DNA of 64,000 nucleotides, taken from NCBI RefSeq assembly GCF_002211365.1, contig NZ_LOKZ01000001.1, forward strand, positions 1,090,362-1,154,361, in the 5' to 3' direction. Position 1 is the stretch's first letter. Every line of letters begins with the position of its first letter. This stretch comes from Rhizobium sp. R711 (lineage in GTDB: Bacteria > Pseudomonadota > Alphaproteobacteria > Rhizobiales > Rhizobiaceae). Of the stretch, positions 46,718 to 57,897 are shown piece after piece. The notes under the pieces are model-generated. The model was not told the origin of the DNA and searched no databases. It saw nothing but the letters and a program-made list of their open reading frames with translations. Made by a program: the position numbers and the translations under genes.

Positions 46718-47731
46718 ATGCTGTCGCAGATAGTTTCCGCTTTGGGGGTCGTGGTCGTGGCGGTTTTCGCCTGCTCGGGCTACTTCTATTTTTCGAACAA
46801 GATCCTCGATTGGTCGCTGCCGGTGAAGGATGGCGATATCCATTCCGCAGCGCGCAACCTGAATCGCCGGGCGATGATCCGGCCGTGGCTGTTCATCGGG
46901 CCAGCCCTTTTCCTTCTTGTCGTCTACCTCGTTTATCCCGTAGTCGCGACGCTGATCCTTTCGTTCTACGATCGTTCCGGCGAACAGTTCGTAGGCTTTG
47001 CGAACTATCAGTGGGCCCTCACCGATCGCGAATTCCGTCAGTCGATCTTCAACAACATCCTGTGGCTCGCCGTCGTGCCTGCGGCCTGCACCTTCTTCGG
47101 TCTCGTCATCGCTGTCATGACCGACCGCATCTGGTGGGGCAATATCGCGAAAAGCATCGTCTTCATGCCGATGGCGATTTCCTTCGTCGGCGCATCCGTC
47201 ATCTGGAAGTTCATTTACGAATACCGTGGCGGCAACGATGTTCAGATCGGTCTGCTGAATTCGATTGTTCAGTTGTTCGGCGGCACGCCGCAGGTGTGGA
47301 TCTCAGTGCCCTTCTGGAACAACTTCTTCCTGATGATCATCCTGATCTGGATTCAGACCGGCTTCGCCATGGTGATCCTGTCTGCCGCACTGCGCGGCAT
47401 CCCCGAGGAAACCATAGAGGCTGCCGTCATCGATGGCGCGAATGGCTGGCAGATCTTCTGGCGCATCATGGTGCCGCAGGTCTGGGGCACGATCGCCGTC
47501 GTCTGGACAACGATCACCATTCTCGTTCTCAAGGTCTTCGACATCGTGCTGACCATGACCAATGGTCAATGGAATACGATGGTGCTTGCCAATCTCATGT
47601 TCAACTGGCTCTTCCGGGGCGGTGGCGATTCCGGCCGAAGTGCTGTTATAGCGCTGATCATCATGTTGGCCGTGACGCCGATCATGGTTTGGAACGTTCG
47701 CCGCGCCAATCGCGAGCTGGGAGGCCACTGA
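46718..47731 (+). CDS. aglF: AglF, alpha-glucoside ABC transporter permease
   Basis: A 337-residue inner-membrane permease of the MalF type. It has an extra N-terminal membrane helix (IVSALGVVVVAVFACSGYFY) before the usual six. The EAA loop is near ETIEAAVIDGANGWQIFWRI (about 230-250). I chose the ATG at 46718 behind GGAGGAGGGA; an upstream in-frame start at 46646 would add 24 hydrophilic residues. The aglG start follows one base behind its stop. Confidence 0.93.
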   Translation: MLSQIVSALGVVVVAVFACSGYFYFSNKILDWSLPVKDGDIHSAARNLNRRAMIRPWLFIGPALFLLVVYLVYPVVATLILSFYDRSGEQFVGFANYQWALTDREFRQSIFNNILWLAVVPAACTFFGLVIAVMTDRIWWGNIAKSIVFMPMAISFVGASVIWKFIYEYRGGNDVQIGLLNSIVQLFGGTPQVWISVPFWNNFFLMIILIWIQTGFAMVILSAALRGIPEETIEAAVIDGANGWQIFWRIMVPQVWGTIAVVWTTITILVLKVFDIVLTMTNGQWNTMVLANLMFNWLFRGGGDSGRSAVIALIIMLAVTPIMVWNVRRANRELGGH

Positions 47732-47732
47732 G

Positions 47733-48896
47733 ATGACACTCACCAGAGATTTCTTCAAGATCGGCCCCGCCCGCCTCTTTGTTCACTTCGTAGTCCTTGT
47801 GATCGTCATCGTCTGGCTAATCCCGACGCTCGGCATCTTCATCAGCGCCCTGCGAGACAAGGATCAGCTCGTCGTTTCCGGTTGGTGGACGGCCTTTGCG
47901 GGCTCGTCGCGAACCGTTGCCGTGCGCCTTGGGCAGCCTGACCAGCAAAAGCAGGAAGGCGCCGTCTACGTCATCTCAGGCAACGTACTGGAAGGCCAGC
48001 AAGGCCGCTCTATCCGTGCCTTCGGAACGCGCGTGCAGCAGCCGTCCGCGTACAAGGCCGGCGAGACGGCCGATCTTGGCGATGGCGTGTCGCTGACCAT
48101 CAGCGACGACGGCAACTACCGCTACATGAAGAACGCCGCCTTCGGGCCTGACGATGGTGGCCGGCGTGTCTATGTTTCGGTTGCCACGCCGCCGGAGTTC
48201 ACCCTGCAGAACTACAAGACGGTTCTGACAGGTGAGGGAATCGGCCAGTCCTTCATCAATTCGCTGACCGTCACCATCCCCGCGACGATCATCCCGATCC
48301 TCATTGCGGCTTTTGCAGCCTATGCGCTGAGCTGGATGGAATTCCCTGGGCGTGCGTTGCTCATCGCACTCGTCGTCGGGCTCATCGTCGTGCCGCTGCA
48401 GATGTCGCTCATCCCGCTTCTGAGGCTTTATAACGGCATTGGCTCACTGCTCGACGCTCCGTCGAAGACTTATCCCGGTATCTGGTTTGCGCACACCGCC
48501 TTCGGCATGCCGCTCGCCATCTATCTGCTGCGTGCCTATATCGCCGGTCTCCCGAAGGAGATCATCGAATCCGCCCGCGTCGATGGTGCCAGTGATTTCG
48601 AGATCTTTACCCGTATCGTACTGCCCTTGTCCTTCCCTGCGCTCGCGTCCTTCGCGATCTTCCAGTTCCTGTGGGTGTGGAACGACCTGCTTGTCGCCAT
48701 GGTCTTCCTCGGTACCGACAGGGATCATCTCGTGCTGACCGGCGCGCTGAATGCGCTGCTCGGGTCGCGCGGTGGCAACTGGGAAATCCTGACGGCCTCG
48801 GCCTTCGTCACCATTGTCGTACCGCTGCTCGTGTTCTTCGGCTTGCAGCGTTATCTGGTGCGTGGTCTGCTCGCGGGCTCGGTCAAGGGCGGTTAG
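47733..48896 (+). CDS. aglG: AglG, alpha-glucoside ABC transporter permease
   Basis: A 387-residue permease of the MalG type. The first helix is near 14-36; then comes an unusually large periplasmic loop of about 120 residues (about 38-160), containing GAVYVISGNVLEGQQGRSIR. The conserved core follows, with the EAA motif KEIIESARVDGASDFEIFTR. MalG itself is about 296 residues, so the difference is this loop. It pairs with AglF to form the membrane channel. Confidence 0.93.
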   Translation: MTLTRDFFKIGPARLFVHFVVLVIVIVWLIPTLGIFISALRDKDQLVVSGWWTAFAGSSRTVAVRLGQPDQQKQEGAVYVISGNVLEGQQGRSIRAFGTRVQQPSAYKAGETADLGDGVSLTISDDGNYRYMKNAAFGPDDGGRRVYVSVATPPEFTLQNYKTVLTGEGIGQSFINSLTVTIPATIIPILIAAFAAYALSWMEFPGRALLIALVVGLIVVPLQMSLIPLLRLYNGIGSLLDAPSKTYPGIWFAHTAFGMPLAIYLLRAYIAGLPKEIIESARVDGASDFEIFTRIVLPLSFPALASFAIFQFLWVWNDLLVAMVFLGTDRDHLVLTGALNALLGSRGGNWEILTASAFVTIVVPLLVFFGLQRYLVRGLLAGSVKGG

Positions 48897-48929
48897 CAAC
48901 CCCAAGAGCATCCAACAGGAAACACGAGC

Positions 48930-50576
48930 ATGGCATCCCAATCCATTTTGACGGCCGACAAGGACTGGTGGCGCGGCGCGGTGATCTATCAGATCTACCC
49001 GCGCTCCTTCCAGGATTCGAACGGTGACGGCATCGGCGACTTGAAGGGCATCACCGCCCGCCTGCCGCATGTGGCATCGCTCGGCGCGGACGCGATCTGG
49101 ATTTCGCCCTTCTTCACGTCGCCGATGCGCGATTTCGGCTACGATGTTTCCGACTACGAAAACGTCGATGCCATTTTCGGCACGCTGGTGGACTTCGACA
49201 CGATGATATCCGAGGCGCATCGCCTCGGCATCCGCGTGATGATCGATCTCGTCATCTCGCATAGCTCCGACCAGCATCCCTGGTTCGTGGAGAGTCGCTC
49301 CAGCAAGACCAACGCCAAGGCGGACTGGTATGTCTGGGCCGATTCCAAGCCAGACGGCACGCCGCCGAACAACTGGCTGTCGATCTTCGGTGGTTCCGCG
49401 TGGGCGTGGGATCCGACACGCATGCAGTACTACATGCACAACTTCCTGACCTCGCAGCCGGACATGAACCTGCACAATCCCGAGGTTCAGGACCGGCTGC
49501 TGGATGTCGTGCGCTTCTGGCTGAAGCGCGGCGTCGATGGCTTCCGTCTCGATACGATCAATTTCTACTTCCACGACAAGGAGCTGCGCGACAATCCGGC
49601 GCTTGCCCCGGAGCGCCGCAACGCCTCGACGGCTCCGGCGGTCAATCCCTATAACTTCCAGGAGCATGTCTACGACAAGAACCGGCCGGAGAACCTGGAG
49701 TTCCTGAAGCGGTTCCGCGCCGTGCTCGAGGAGTTTCCGGCAATCGCCGCCGTCGGCGAAGTCGGCGACAGCCAACGCGGTCTTGAGATCGTCGGGGAAT
49801 ACACCTCCGGCAACGACAAGATGCACATGTGCTATGCCTTCGAGTTTCTGGCACCTGATCCGCTTTCTCCCGAGCGTGTCGAGGAGGTGATGGAAGACTT
49901 TGCGGCGGCTGCGCCGGATGGCTGGGCCTGCTGGGCATTCTCCAACCACGATGTCATGCGCCATGTCAGCCGCTGGGGCTCGCTGGTTGCCGATCACGAC
50001 GCCTTTGCCAAGCAATATGCCTCGCTCCTGATGACGCTGCGCGGTTCCGTTTGCCTGTACCAGGGCGAGGAACTTGGCCTGACCGAAGCCGATCTTGCCT
50101 ATCAGGACCTGCAGGATCCCTACGGCATTCAGTTCTGGCCGGAATTCAAGGGCCGAGACGGCTGCCGTACGCCGATGGTCTGGGACAGTCAGGTCGCCCA
50201 GGGCGGTTTCTCGACCGTCAAGCCGTGGCTGCCGGTTCCAGTCGAACACATTCTGCGCGCCGCTAGCGTCCAGCAGGGCGACGAGAACTCAGTTCTTGAG
50301 CACTATCGCCGCTTCCTTGCCTTCCGCAAACTGCACCCGGCCTTCGCCAAGGGTGAGATCGAGTTCATGGAACCGCAGGAGGACGTGCTGATCTTCGTGC
50401 GCGAATACGGCGACGAAAAGCTGCTCTGCGTCTTCAACATGAGCGCGACCGAAAGTGCCGTCGTTTTGCCTGCAGGTGACTGGCAGGCGTTGACGGGCCA
50501 CGGTTTCGTCAGCAATAACTATGGTGAGAAGATCGATATTCCGGCGTGGGGAGCGTACTTCGCTCGTCTCGCCTGA
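48930..50576 (+). CDS. aglA: AglA, alpha-glucosidase (GH13)
   Basis: A 548-residue cytoplasmic enzyme that splits imported alpha-glucosides. The GH13 barrel starts at WWRGAVIYQIYPRSFQDSNG. Catalytic residues read from motifs: nucleophile Asp208 in GFRLDTINF, acid/base Glu277 in VGEVGD and Asp341 in FSNHD. The C-terminal 90 residues are the usual beta domain. No signal peptide is seen. Its position between permease and ATPase genes agrees with the Sinorhizobium agl operon. Confidence 0.95.
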   Translation: MASQSILTADKDWWRGAVIYQIYPRSFQDSNGDGIGDLKGITARLPHVASLGADAIWISPFFTSPMRDFGYDVSDYENVDAIFGTLVDFDTMISEAHRLGIRVMIDLVISHSSDQHPWFVESRSSKTNAKADWYVWADSKPDGTPPNNWLSIFGGSAWAWDPTRMQYYMHNFLTSQPDMNLHNPEVQDRLLDVVRFWLKRGVDGFRLDTINFYFHDKELRDNPALAPERRNASTAPAVNPYNFQEHVYDKNRPENLEFLKRFRAVLEEFPAIAAVGEVGDSQRGLEIVGEYTSGNDKMHMCYAFEFLAPDPLSPERVEEVMEDFAAAAPDGWACWAFSNHDVMRHVSRWGSLVADHDAFAKQYASLLMTLRGSVCLYQGEELGLTEADLAYQDLQDPYGIQFWPEFKGRDGCRTPMVWDSQVAQGGFSTVKPWLPVPVEHILRAASVQQGDENSVLEHYRRFLAFRKLHPAFAKGEIEFMEPQEDVLIFVREYGDEKLLCVFNMSATESAVVLPAGDWQALTGHGFVSNNYGEKIDIPAWGAYFARLA

Positions 50577-50597
50577 CGATGTGAGGAGGAGGAATTA

Positions 50598-51689
50598 ATG
50601 ACAGGACTGTCGCTTAAGGATATTCGCAAATCCTACGGCTCCGTGGACGTTCTCCACGGGATCGATCTGGAGATCAAGGAGGGCGAGTTCGTTGTGTTCG
50701 TCGGTCCTTCGGGCTGCGGAAAATCCACCCTGCTGCGCATGATTGCCGGCCTGGAGAACATCACCGGTGGCGACATGTATATCGATGGCCAGCTGGTCAA
50801 CGATGTGCCGCCGTCGAAGCGCGGCATCGCGATGGTGTTCCAGTCCTACGCGCTCTATCCGCACATGACTGTCTACGACAACATGGCGTTCGGCATGAAG
50901 ATCGCCGGCGAAAGCAAGCAGGAGATCGACCGCCGCGTTCGCGCCGCCGCCGAGAGCCTGCAGCTCACGCGATATCTCGATCGCCTGCCGAAGGCGCTCT
51001 CCGGTGGCCAGCGTCAGCGCGTCGCCATCGGCCGCGCCATCTGCCGCAATCCGAAGGTCTTCCTCTTCGACGAGCCGCTGTCGAACCTCGACGCAGCGCT
51101 TCGTGTTGCAACCCGCATCGAGATCGCCCGCCTGAGCGAGCAGATGGCGGGCACGACGATGATCTACGTCACCCACGATCAGGTGGAAGCGATGACGCTT
51201 GCTGACCGCATCGTCGTCCTCTCCGCCGGCAACATCGAGCAGGTGGGCGCACCGCTGGAACTCTACGAGCGTCCGGCAAATCTCTTCGTCGCCAAGTTCA
51301 TCGGCTCTCCGGCCATGAATGTCATTCCGTCAACCATTACAGAGCCTGGCAACACGACGACGGTGACGTTGACCGGCGGCAAGTCCGTGACGCTCGACAT
51401 TCCCACGGCCGCTGCCGAAAAGGGCAAGACCGCAAGCTTCGGCGTTCGTCCCGAAGATCTGCGCGTGGCTGGTGCCGGCGACGACTACCTTTTCGAGGGT
51501 GAAGTCTCGATCGTCGAGGCGCTTGGCGAAGTGACACTTCTCTATATCGAGGGTCTCGTTCAGGGCGAACCGATCATCGTCAAGCTGCCCGGCATTTACG
51601 ATATCAAGAAGGGCCAGAAGATGCACTTCTCGGCCGACCGCTCAAAGCTGCATCTCTTTGACGCGGATGGTCGCACCTATCGCAAATAA
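50598..51689 (+). CDS. aglK: AglK, alpha-glucoside ABC transporter ATPase
   Basis: A 363-residue MalK/UgpC-type ATPase. Walker A is GPSGCGKST (about 37-45), the ABC signature is LSGGQRQRVAIGRAICRNP, Walker B is VFLFDEPLSNLD and the switch His is in YVTHDQVEAMT. The C-terminal 120 residues are the regulatory OB-type domain. It energises AglEFG and closes the operon; a terminator follows. Confidence 0.96.
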   Translation: MTGLSLKDIRKSYGSVDVLHGIDLEIKEGEFVVFVGPSGCGKSTLLRMIAGLENITGGDMYIDGQLVNDVPPSKRGIAMVFQSYALYPHMTVYDNMAFGMKIAGESKQEIDRRVRAAAESLQLTRYLDRLPKALSGGQRQRVAIGRAICRNPKVFLFDEPLSNLDAALRVATRIEIARLSEQMAGTTMIYVTHDQVEAMTLADRIVVLSAGNIEQVGAPLELYERPANLFVAKFIGSPAMNVIPSTITEPGNTTTVTLTGGKSVTLDIPTAAAEKGKTASFGVRPEDLRVAGAGDDYLFEGEVSIVEALGEVTLLYIEGLVQGEPIIVKLPGIYDIKKGQKMHFSADRSKLHLFDADGRTYRK

Positions 51690-51716
51690 AATCGCTTCGT
51701 TGCGACGACAAAAATC

Positions 51717-51753
51717 AAGCCCGGGGAACGCCACGTGTTGCCCGGGCTTTGTT
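51717..51753 (+). terminator. Terminator behind aglK
   Basis: The stem AAGCCCGGG / CCCGGGCTT has a 15-base loop and is followed by TGTTA. The T run is short. Confidence 0.75.
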
Positions 51754-51954
51754 ATGTATCTGATCGAAAACAGAATTATCCCCGAAGATTCGCCGACTTG
51801 TTCAGTGGATATAGTGCTCCGGATCGAAACTATTCTCACGGTCTGTTAAGCATCGCCCGGTAGTATTTCCTCATTGAATGTCGAAGGGAATACGGCGGTG
51901 GCAGCATCCAATCAAATGCCTTCCGGGCACTTTCTGAACAAAGAAGAATCCTTC

Positions 51955-52308
51955 ATGTACGACCGCGAAGTGCGGTTCAAGATGGAGGATACGATGAACG
52001 CCGCACGCATCGAATACACCGAGAAAGGCGTCATGCATATGGCGTCCCGGCGATGCGACATCATCCGCATTTCCAAGAGCAGCGCGGTTCTTGCGCTTCT
52101 TACGCAATACGCCCTTCCGAAGCAGTTCTACCTTGATATCCCGGATGCACGTATCACCAAGGTCGGCTGCATGCTGACGCGAGTGAATGCCAACAACACG
52201 ATCGAAGTCCGCTTTCTGCGCATGCTGAATGACAAGGAATTGAACAAGATCTTTGTCTACAGCACGCACCCCGCACATCGCGATCGTGTGCTCGACATCC
52301 GCGCCTGA
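51955..52308 (+). CDS. PilZ-like protein with degenerate c-di-GMP motifs
   Basis: A 117-residue soluble protein with the strand pattern of a single PilZ domain: RRCDIIRISKSSAVLALLTQ, then LPKQFYLDIPDARITKVGCM and NNTIEVRFLRML. The DxSxxG motif of c-di-GMP binding reads RISKSSA, and the preceding Arg pair is only partly kept, so ligand binding is doubtful. I chose the ATG at 51955 (GAAGAA seven bases upstream); earlier in-frame starts at 51916 (ATG) and 51874 (TTG) are possible. It stands alone between the agl operon and edd, bounded by hairpins on both sides. Confidence 0.65.
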   Translation: MYDREVRFKMEDTMNAARIEYTEKGVMHMASRRCDIIRISKSSAVLALLTQYALPKQFYLDIPDARITKVGCMLTRVNANNTIEVRFLRMLNDKELNKIFVYSTHPAHRDRVLDIRA

Positions 52309-52326
52309 TTTCCTGACGTAACACAA

Positions 52327-52360
52327 GACAAAGCCCGCGAGCGTCCTCGCGAGCTTTGTC
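52327..52360. terminator. Hairpin between the PilZ-like gene and edd
   Basis: A 15-bp stem with one mismatch runs from GACAAAGC at 52327 to GCTTTGTC ending at 52360, with a four-base loop. It lies between the two convergent stop codons and may end transcription from both sides. Neither side has a long T run. Confidence 0.7.
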
Positions 52361-52385
52361 GTTTGTCGGTCTAACTGGTTGCTGC

Positions 52386-54206
<1,821 letters not shown>

Positions 54207-54266
54207 GGGAGGTATCCTGCCTTGGTTGCTCTTCAGTTTTTCGTTCGCGACTATCTGCCCGAAGGC

Positions 54267-54965
54267 CTACGGAGCCCAGTAGATTTCGAGAGGGCTCGCG
54301 GCCCGCCGCAGAATGGCGCGGATCGGCATCTCTGCCTCGTCACCGGCGCTCTCGGCCTTCGTCAGGACGTCCTTCTTGCTCTCGCCTTCGATGTGAAGCA
54401 CGAGCAGCTTTGCATCCTGGAGGCTGGAGAAGGTGAAGGTGAGCCGCGGCTCGCCTGCGCCGTCCGCCTCCATCGTAATGATACCACGCGGCGTCATGGG
54501 GTCGAGCGCGACCTTTAGATTGCTGCCATCAGGGAAGAATGAGGCGGTGTGGCCGTCGCCGCCCATTCCGAGGATTGCCACATCGAAGGGATTGCCGATC
54601 GAGGCTGTCTCCCTCGTTGCAAGCTTCGCCGCGTCCTCGACCGAACCTGCCGCCTGGTAGAGCGGCAGGAAGTTTGCGGCCTTCGCCTTGTTCTGCAGGA
54701 GGTTATCGGCCACCAGCAGATGGTTCGAGCGCGGATTGTCCGCCGGCACGAAGCGTTCGTCGACCAGGGTGACGGTCACCTTGGACCAGTCGAGATCACG
54801 AGCCGAAAGCTCCTGGAAAAACAGCTTCGGCGTCGAACCGCCGGAAACGGCAAGCGTTGCCGCTCCCCGCGTGTCGATTGCGGCGGAAAGCGACGCAGCG
54901 ACTTTGTCCGCAAGGTTGCGAGCCAGTTCCGCGCCATTGGCAAAAGCATGCATCGTCGCTGCCAT
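54267..54965 (-). CDS. pgl: Pgl, 6-phosphogluconolactonase
   Basis: A 232-residue enzyme of the DevB/NagB-like family that hydrolyses 6-phosphogluconolactone. Motifs: TLAVSGGSTPKLFFQEL, TLVDERFVPADNPRSNHLLV and GMGGDGHTASFFPDG. I chose the ATG at 54965, giving the usual length; the frame is open to 55022, but that part overlaps the end of zwf. It starts 10 bases behind the zwf stop. Confidence 0.95.
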   Translation of the reverse strand: MAATMHAFANGAELARNLADKVAASLSAAIDTRGAATLAVSGGSTPKLFFQELSARDLDWSKVTVTLVDERFVPADNPRSNHLLVADNLLQNKAKAANFLPLYQAAGSVEDAAKLATRETASIGNPFDVAILGMGGDGHTASFFPDGSNLKVALDPMTPRGIITMEADGAGEPRLTFTFSSLQDAKLLVLHIEGESKKDVLTKAESAGDEAEMPIRAILRRAASPLEIYWAP

Positions 54966-54975
54966 CGTCTTGATC

Positions 54976-56451
54976 CTACAGGTTGTCGTGCCAGGTGCGG
55001 CCATCACGCTCGATGAGCGCAATCGACTGGCTGGGCCCCCAGGTGCCGGCCGTGTATCCCTGAACCTTCTGGCCGGTGGATTCCCAACCCTTCAGGATCG
55101 GGTCGACCCACTGCCATGCAGCCTCGACCTCGTCGCGGCGCATGAACAGCGTCTGGTTGGAACGGATAACGTCCATCAGCAGGCGCTCATAGGCGTCCGG
55201 ATTGCGGACCTGGAAGGCGTCGGCGAAGCTCATGTCGAGCGAGACGTTGCGCAGGCGCATGCCGCCCGGGCCTGGGTCCTTGATCATCAGCGACTGCTTG
55301 ACGCCTTCATCAGGCTGCAGGCGAATGATGAGCTGGTTCTGGTTGATGCGGCCGGCCGACTGGTCGAAGACCGAGTGCGGGATCGGCTTGAAGGTAATGA
55401 CAATCTCCGACATACGGCCGGCAAGGCGCTTGCCGGTGCGGATGTAGAAGGGAACGCCTGCCCAGCGCCAGTTGCCGATCTCGGCCTTGATCGCCACGAA
55501 GGTTTCGGTGTTCGAAACACCGCCCTCGAGCTCTTCCAGGTAGCCCTTGACGGGGCCGCTGCCGGACGCGCCTGCGCGATACTGACCGCGAACGGTGTTG
55601 GTTTCGACGTTCGATGCGTTGATCGGCTTCAGTGCGCGCAGCACCTTCAGCTTCTCGTCGCGAACGGCTTCGGAGTCCATCGAGGACGGAACTTCCATGG
55701 CGACCAGGCAGAGGAGCTGCAGGATGTGGTTCTGCACCATGTCGCGCAGCGCGCCAGCGGTGTCATAGTATCCGGCGCGGCCTTCGAGGCCCACCGACTC
55801 GGCAACGGTGATCTGCACGTGGTCGATATGGTTGGCGTTCCAAAGCGGCTCATAGAGCGCGTTGGCAAAGCGCAGCGCCATCAGGTTCTGCACTGTCTCC
55901 TTGCCGAGATAGTGGTCGATGCGGAAGATCTGCTCTTCCTTGAAGACCTTGCCGATCGTGTCGTTCAGCTGCAGCGCGGAAGCGAGATCGCGGCCGATCG
56001 GCTTCTCGACAACAATGCGCGTCGACTTGGTGATTAGCTTGTGGTCATGAATCTTCTGCGAGATGTCGCCGAAAATACCAGGCGCGACGGCGAGGTAGAA
56101 AGCGCGAACGCGATCCTTGCCTTCATCGAGAAGCTTCTTCAGCTGGTCCCAGCCGGCATCGGAGCGCGCATCGACCGGCACATAGAACAGGCGCTGCAGG
56201 AATTTCGCGACTTCGGCCTCGTCGTATTCGCCCTTCTTCAGGTGCTCCTTGAGGGCGTCCTGCGCGAACTTGCGATATTCCTCGTTCGTCAGCGCGCTGC
56301 GCGAGGCACCGATGATACGGGTCGGCTCGGAGAATTGCCCCTCGATCTGTCTATGATAAAGGGCCGGCAGCAACTTGCGCTCAGCAAGGTCGCCGCTGCC
56401 GCCGAAAACGACATAATCAAAAGGTTCAACGGGGATGATTTGGCTGCTCAT
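54976..56451 (-). CDS. zwf: Zwf, glucose-6-phosphate 1-dehydrogenase
   Basis: A 491-residue enzyme that oxidises glucose-6-phosphate with NADP, feeding the Entner-Doudoroff and pentose phosphate routes. Motifs: the nucleotide-binding VVFGGSGDLAERKLLPALYH and the active-site stretch FRIDHYLGKETVQNLMALRF. I start at MSSQIIPVEPFD (56451), matching the usual length; an ATG five codons upstream is also possible. First gene of zwf-pgl-edd. Confidence 0.96.
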   Translation of the reverse strand: MSSQIIPVEPFDYVVFGGSGDLAERKLLPALYHRQIEGQFSEPTRIIGASRSALTNEEYRKFAQDALKEHLKKGEYDEAEVAKFLQRLFYVPVDARSDAGWDQLKKLLDEGKDRVRAFYLAVAPGIFGDISQKIHDHKLITKSTRIVVEKPIGRDLASALQLNDTIGKVFKEEQIFRIDHYLGKETVQNLMALRFANALYEPLWNANHIDHVQITVAESVGLEGRAGYYDTAGALRDMVQNHILQLLCLVAMEVPSSMDSEAVRDEKLKVLRALKPINASNVETNTVRGQYRAGASGSGPVKGYLEELEGGVSNTETFVAIKAEIGNWRWAGVPFYIRTGKRLAGRMSEIVITFKPIPHSVFDQSAGRINQNQLIIRLQPDEGVKQSLMIKDPGPGGMRLRNVSLDMSFADAFQVRNPDAYERLLMDVIRSNQTLFMRRDEVEAAWQWVDPILKGWESTGQKVQGYTAGTWGPSQSIALIERDGRTWHDNL

Positions 56452-56486
56452 GAGGATGTCTCTCAATCAGACGGGTTGTTGGCCTC

Positions 56487-56506
56487 TTTAATCTAATCGA
56501 TTTAAA
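56487..56506. promoter_or_regulatory. A+T-rich near-palindrome in front of zwf
   Basis: TTTAATCTAATCGATTTAAA lies 35 bases upstream of the zwf start, within a much more GC-rich context. The arms TTTAATC and GATTTAAA are near-inverted. It may be a regulator site or contain the -10 box of the zwf promoter. Confidence 0.35.
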
Positions 56507-56585
56507 AAAGCCAGTGTGCGATGCAATGAATCTCTCGGAAAGAGGTTTTAGTTCGAATTGCCGCGCGATGAAATCCGCAATCTGA

Positions 56586-57884
56586 CTAAAACTTGTCGCG
56601 CAGGGCAAACCAGGAGAGCGCCAGGAAAAGCAGCGGTGCGCGCATGGCCGCACCTCCCGGAAAGGCCGGAATGTCGAGCGACTTGAAAAGATCGAGGTCC
56701 GCCGATCTTCCAAGAACCATTTCCGCGTAGAGCCTTCCGCAATAGTTGGACAGCATCACGCCATGGCCGGAATAGCCGCCGATCGATGTCACACCAGGCA
56801 TGACCTCGCGCACGAAGGGCTGTCGCGGCATGGTGATGCCGACCGAACCACCCCACGCATGGGTGATCTCGATATCCCGAAGTGCGGGGTAGATCTCCGC
56901 GATCTGCCGGCGGATGTGCTGCGTAATGTCGCGCGGATTGTCGGCCGTATAGGCTTCGCGCCCGCCGAAGAGCAGTCGCCCGTCCTTGGACTTGCGGAAG
57001 TAGCGCACGACGAAGCGCGAGTCGGCTACGGCTTCACTGCCCGGCAGCACCTGCGGATACCCGTCAAGCGGCACGGTGGCGCCAATGAAGGAGCGAATTG
57101 GCATTACGTGGCTCGCCGTCACCGGCTCGAGATTGCCGATATAGCCGTTGCAGGCGATCAGTGCCTGATTGGCGGTGATCGTTCCGTTCGATGTCTCGAT
57201 TGTTACCTTGCCGCCGCCTTGACGTATCGCCGTCGCCTTCGTCATCTCGAAAATCTGCGCGCCGGCGTTGGCCGCAACGCGGGCAAGGCCGATGAGCAGC
57301 TTCAGCGGATGGATGTGGCCGGTACCGGTGTCGCGGACGCCGCAGTAATAACGCGTCGAGCCGAGTCGCTCCTGGGTTTCGGCTTTGTCCATGAAGCGCA
57401 CATGCGGATAGTTGTAGCGCATCGCCCCGATCTCGGCATTTTCGTAGTAATCCGGCTTGTAGCTCTCCTTGTGGGCCACATTCATCTGCCCCGGCATGTA
57501 GTCCATGTCGATCTGATGATCGGTGGCGAAATCGAGGAGATGCTGCTTGGCGGCCTCGGCGAGATCGAAGAGGGCGCGGGACCGCTCATAGCCGATCTTT
57601 TCTTCAAGCTCTTCCGGCCACCAGCGCTGGCCAGTGCCGAGCTGCCCGCCATTGCGCCCGGAGGCGCCGTCGCCAAACCGGCACGCCTCGATGAGAACCA
57701 CCGAGACGCCTGATTTGGCGAGGTTGTAGGCGGCCTGGAGCCCTGTATAGCCTCCACCGACGATCGCGACGTCACACGTCTTCGAGCCATCCATGCCAGG
57801 ATAGGTCGGGCGCTCGCCTGATGTTGCCTGATACCAGGAAATGCCGGGCGCAATGGGGCTCTGCCATCTCTCCTGCGATGTCAT
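56586..57884 (-). CDS. FAD-dependent oxidoreductase, gamma-glutamylputrescine oxidase type (PuuB/OrdL-like)
   Basis: A 432-residue flavoprotein of the DAO family. The FAD-binding site is CDVAIVGGGYTGLQAAYNLA at about 38-57, followed by GASGRNGGQLGTGQRWW, typical for PuuB. The C-terminus has GGYSGHGVMLSNYCGRLYAE. PuuB oxidises gamma-glutamylputrescine in putrescine breakdown. It lies 13 bases behind a PuuA-like gene, which supports this substrate. The exact substrate remains inference. Confidence 0.82.
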   Translation of the reverse strand: MTSQERWQSPIAPGISWYQATSGERPTYPGMDGSKTCDVAIVGGGYTGLQAAYNLAKSGVSVVLIEACRFGDGASGRNGGQLGTGQRWWPEELEEKIGYERSRALFDLAEAAKQHLLDFATDHQIDMDYMPGQMNVAHKESYKPDYYENAEIGAMRYNYPHVRFMDKAETQERLGSTRYYCGVRDTGTGHIHPLKLLIGLARVAANAGAQIFEMTKATAIRQGGGKVTIETSNGTITANQALIACNGYIGNLEPVTASHVMPIRSFIGATVPLDGYPQVLPGSEAVADSRFVVRYFRKSKDGRLLFGGREAYTADNPRDITQHIRRQIAEIYPALRDIEITHAWGGSVGITMPRQPFVREVMPGVTSIGGYSGHGVMLSNYCGRLYAEMVLGRSADLDLFKSLDIPAFPGGAAMRAPLLFLALSWFALRDKF

Positions 57885-57897
57885 GACCGAGCCCTCC

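Noticed and set aside
48444..50249. A 601-codon open frame opposite aglG/aglA
   Set aside because: It runs across the end of aglG and most of aglA and shows no motif; both plus-strand genes are complete.
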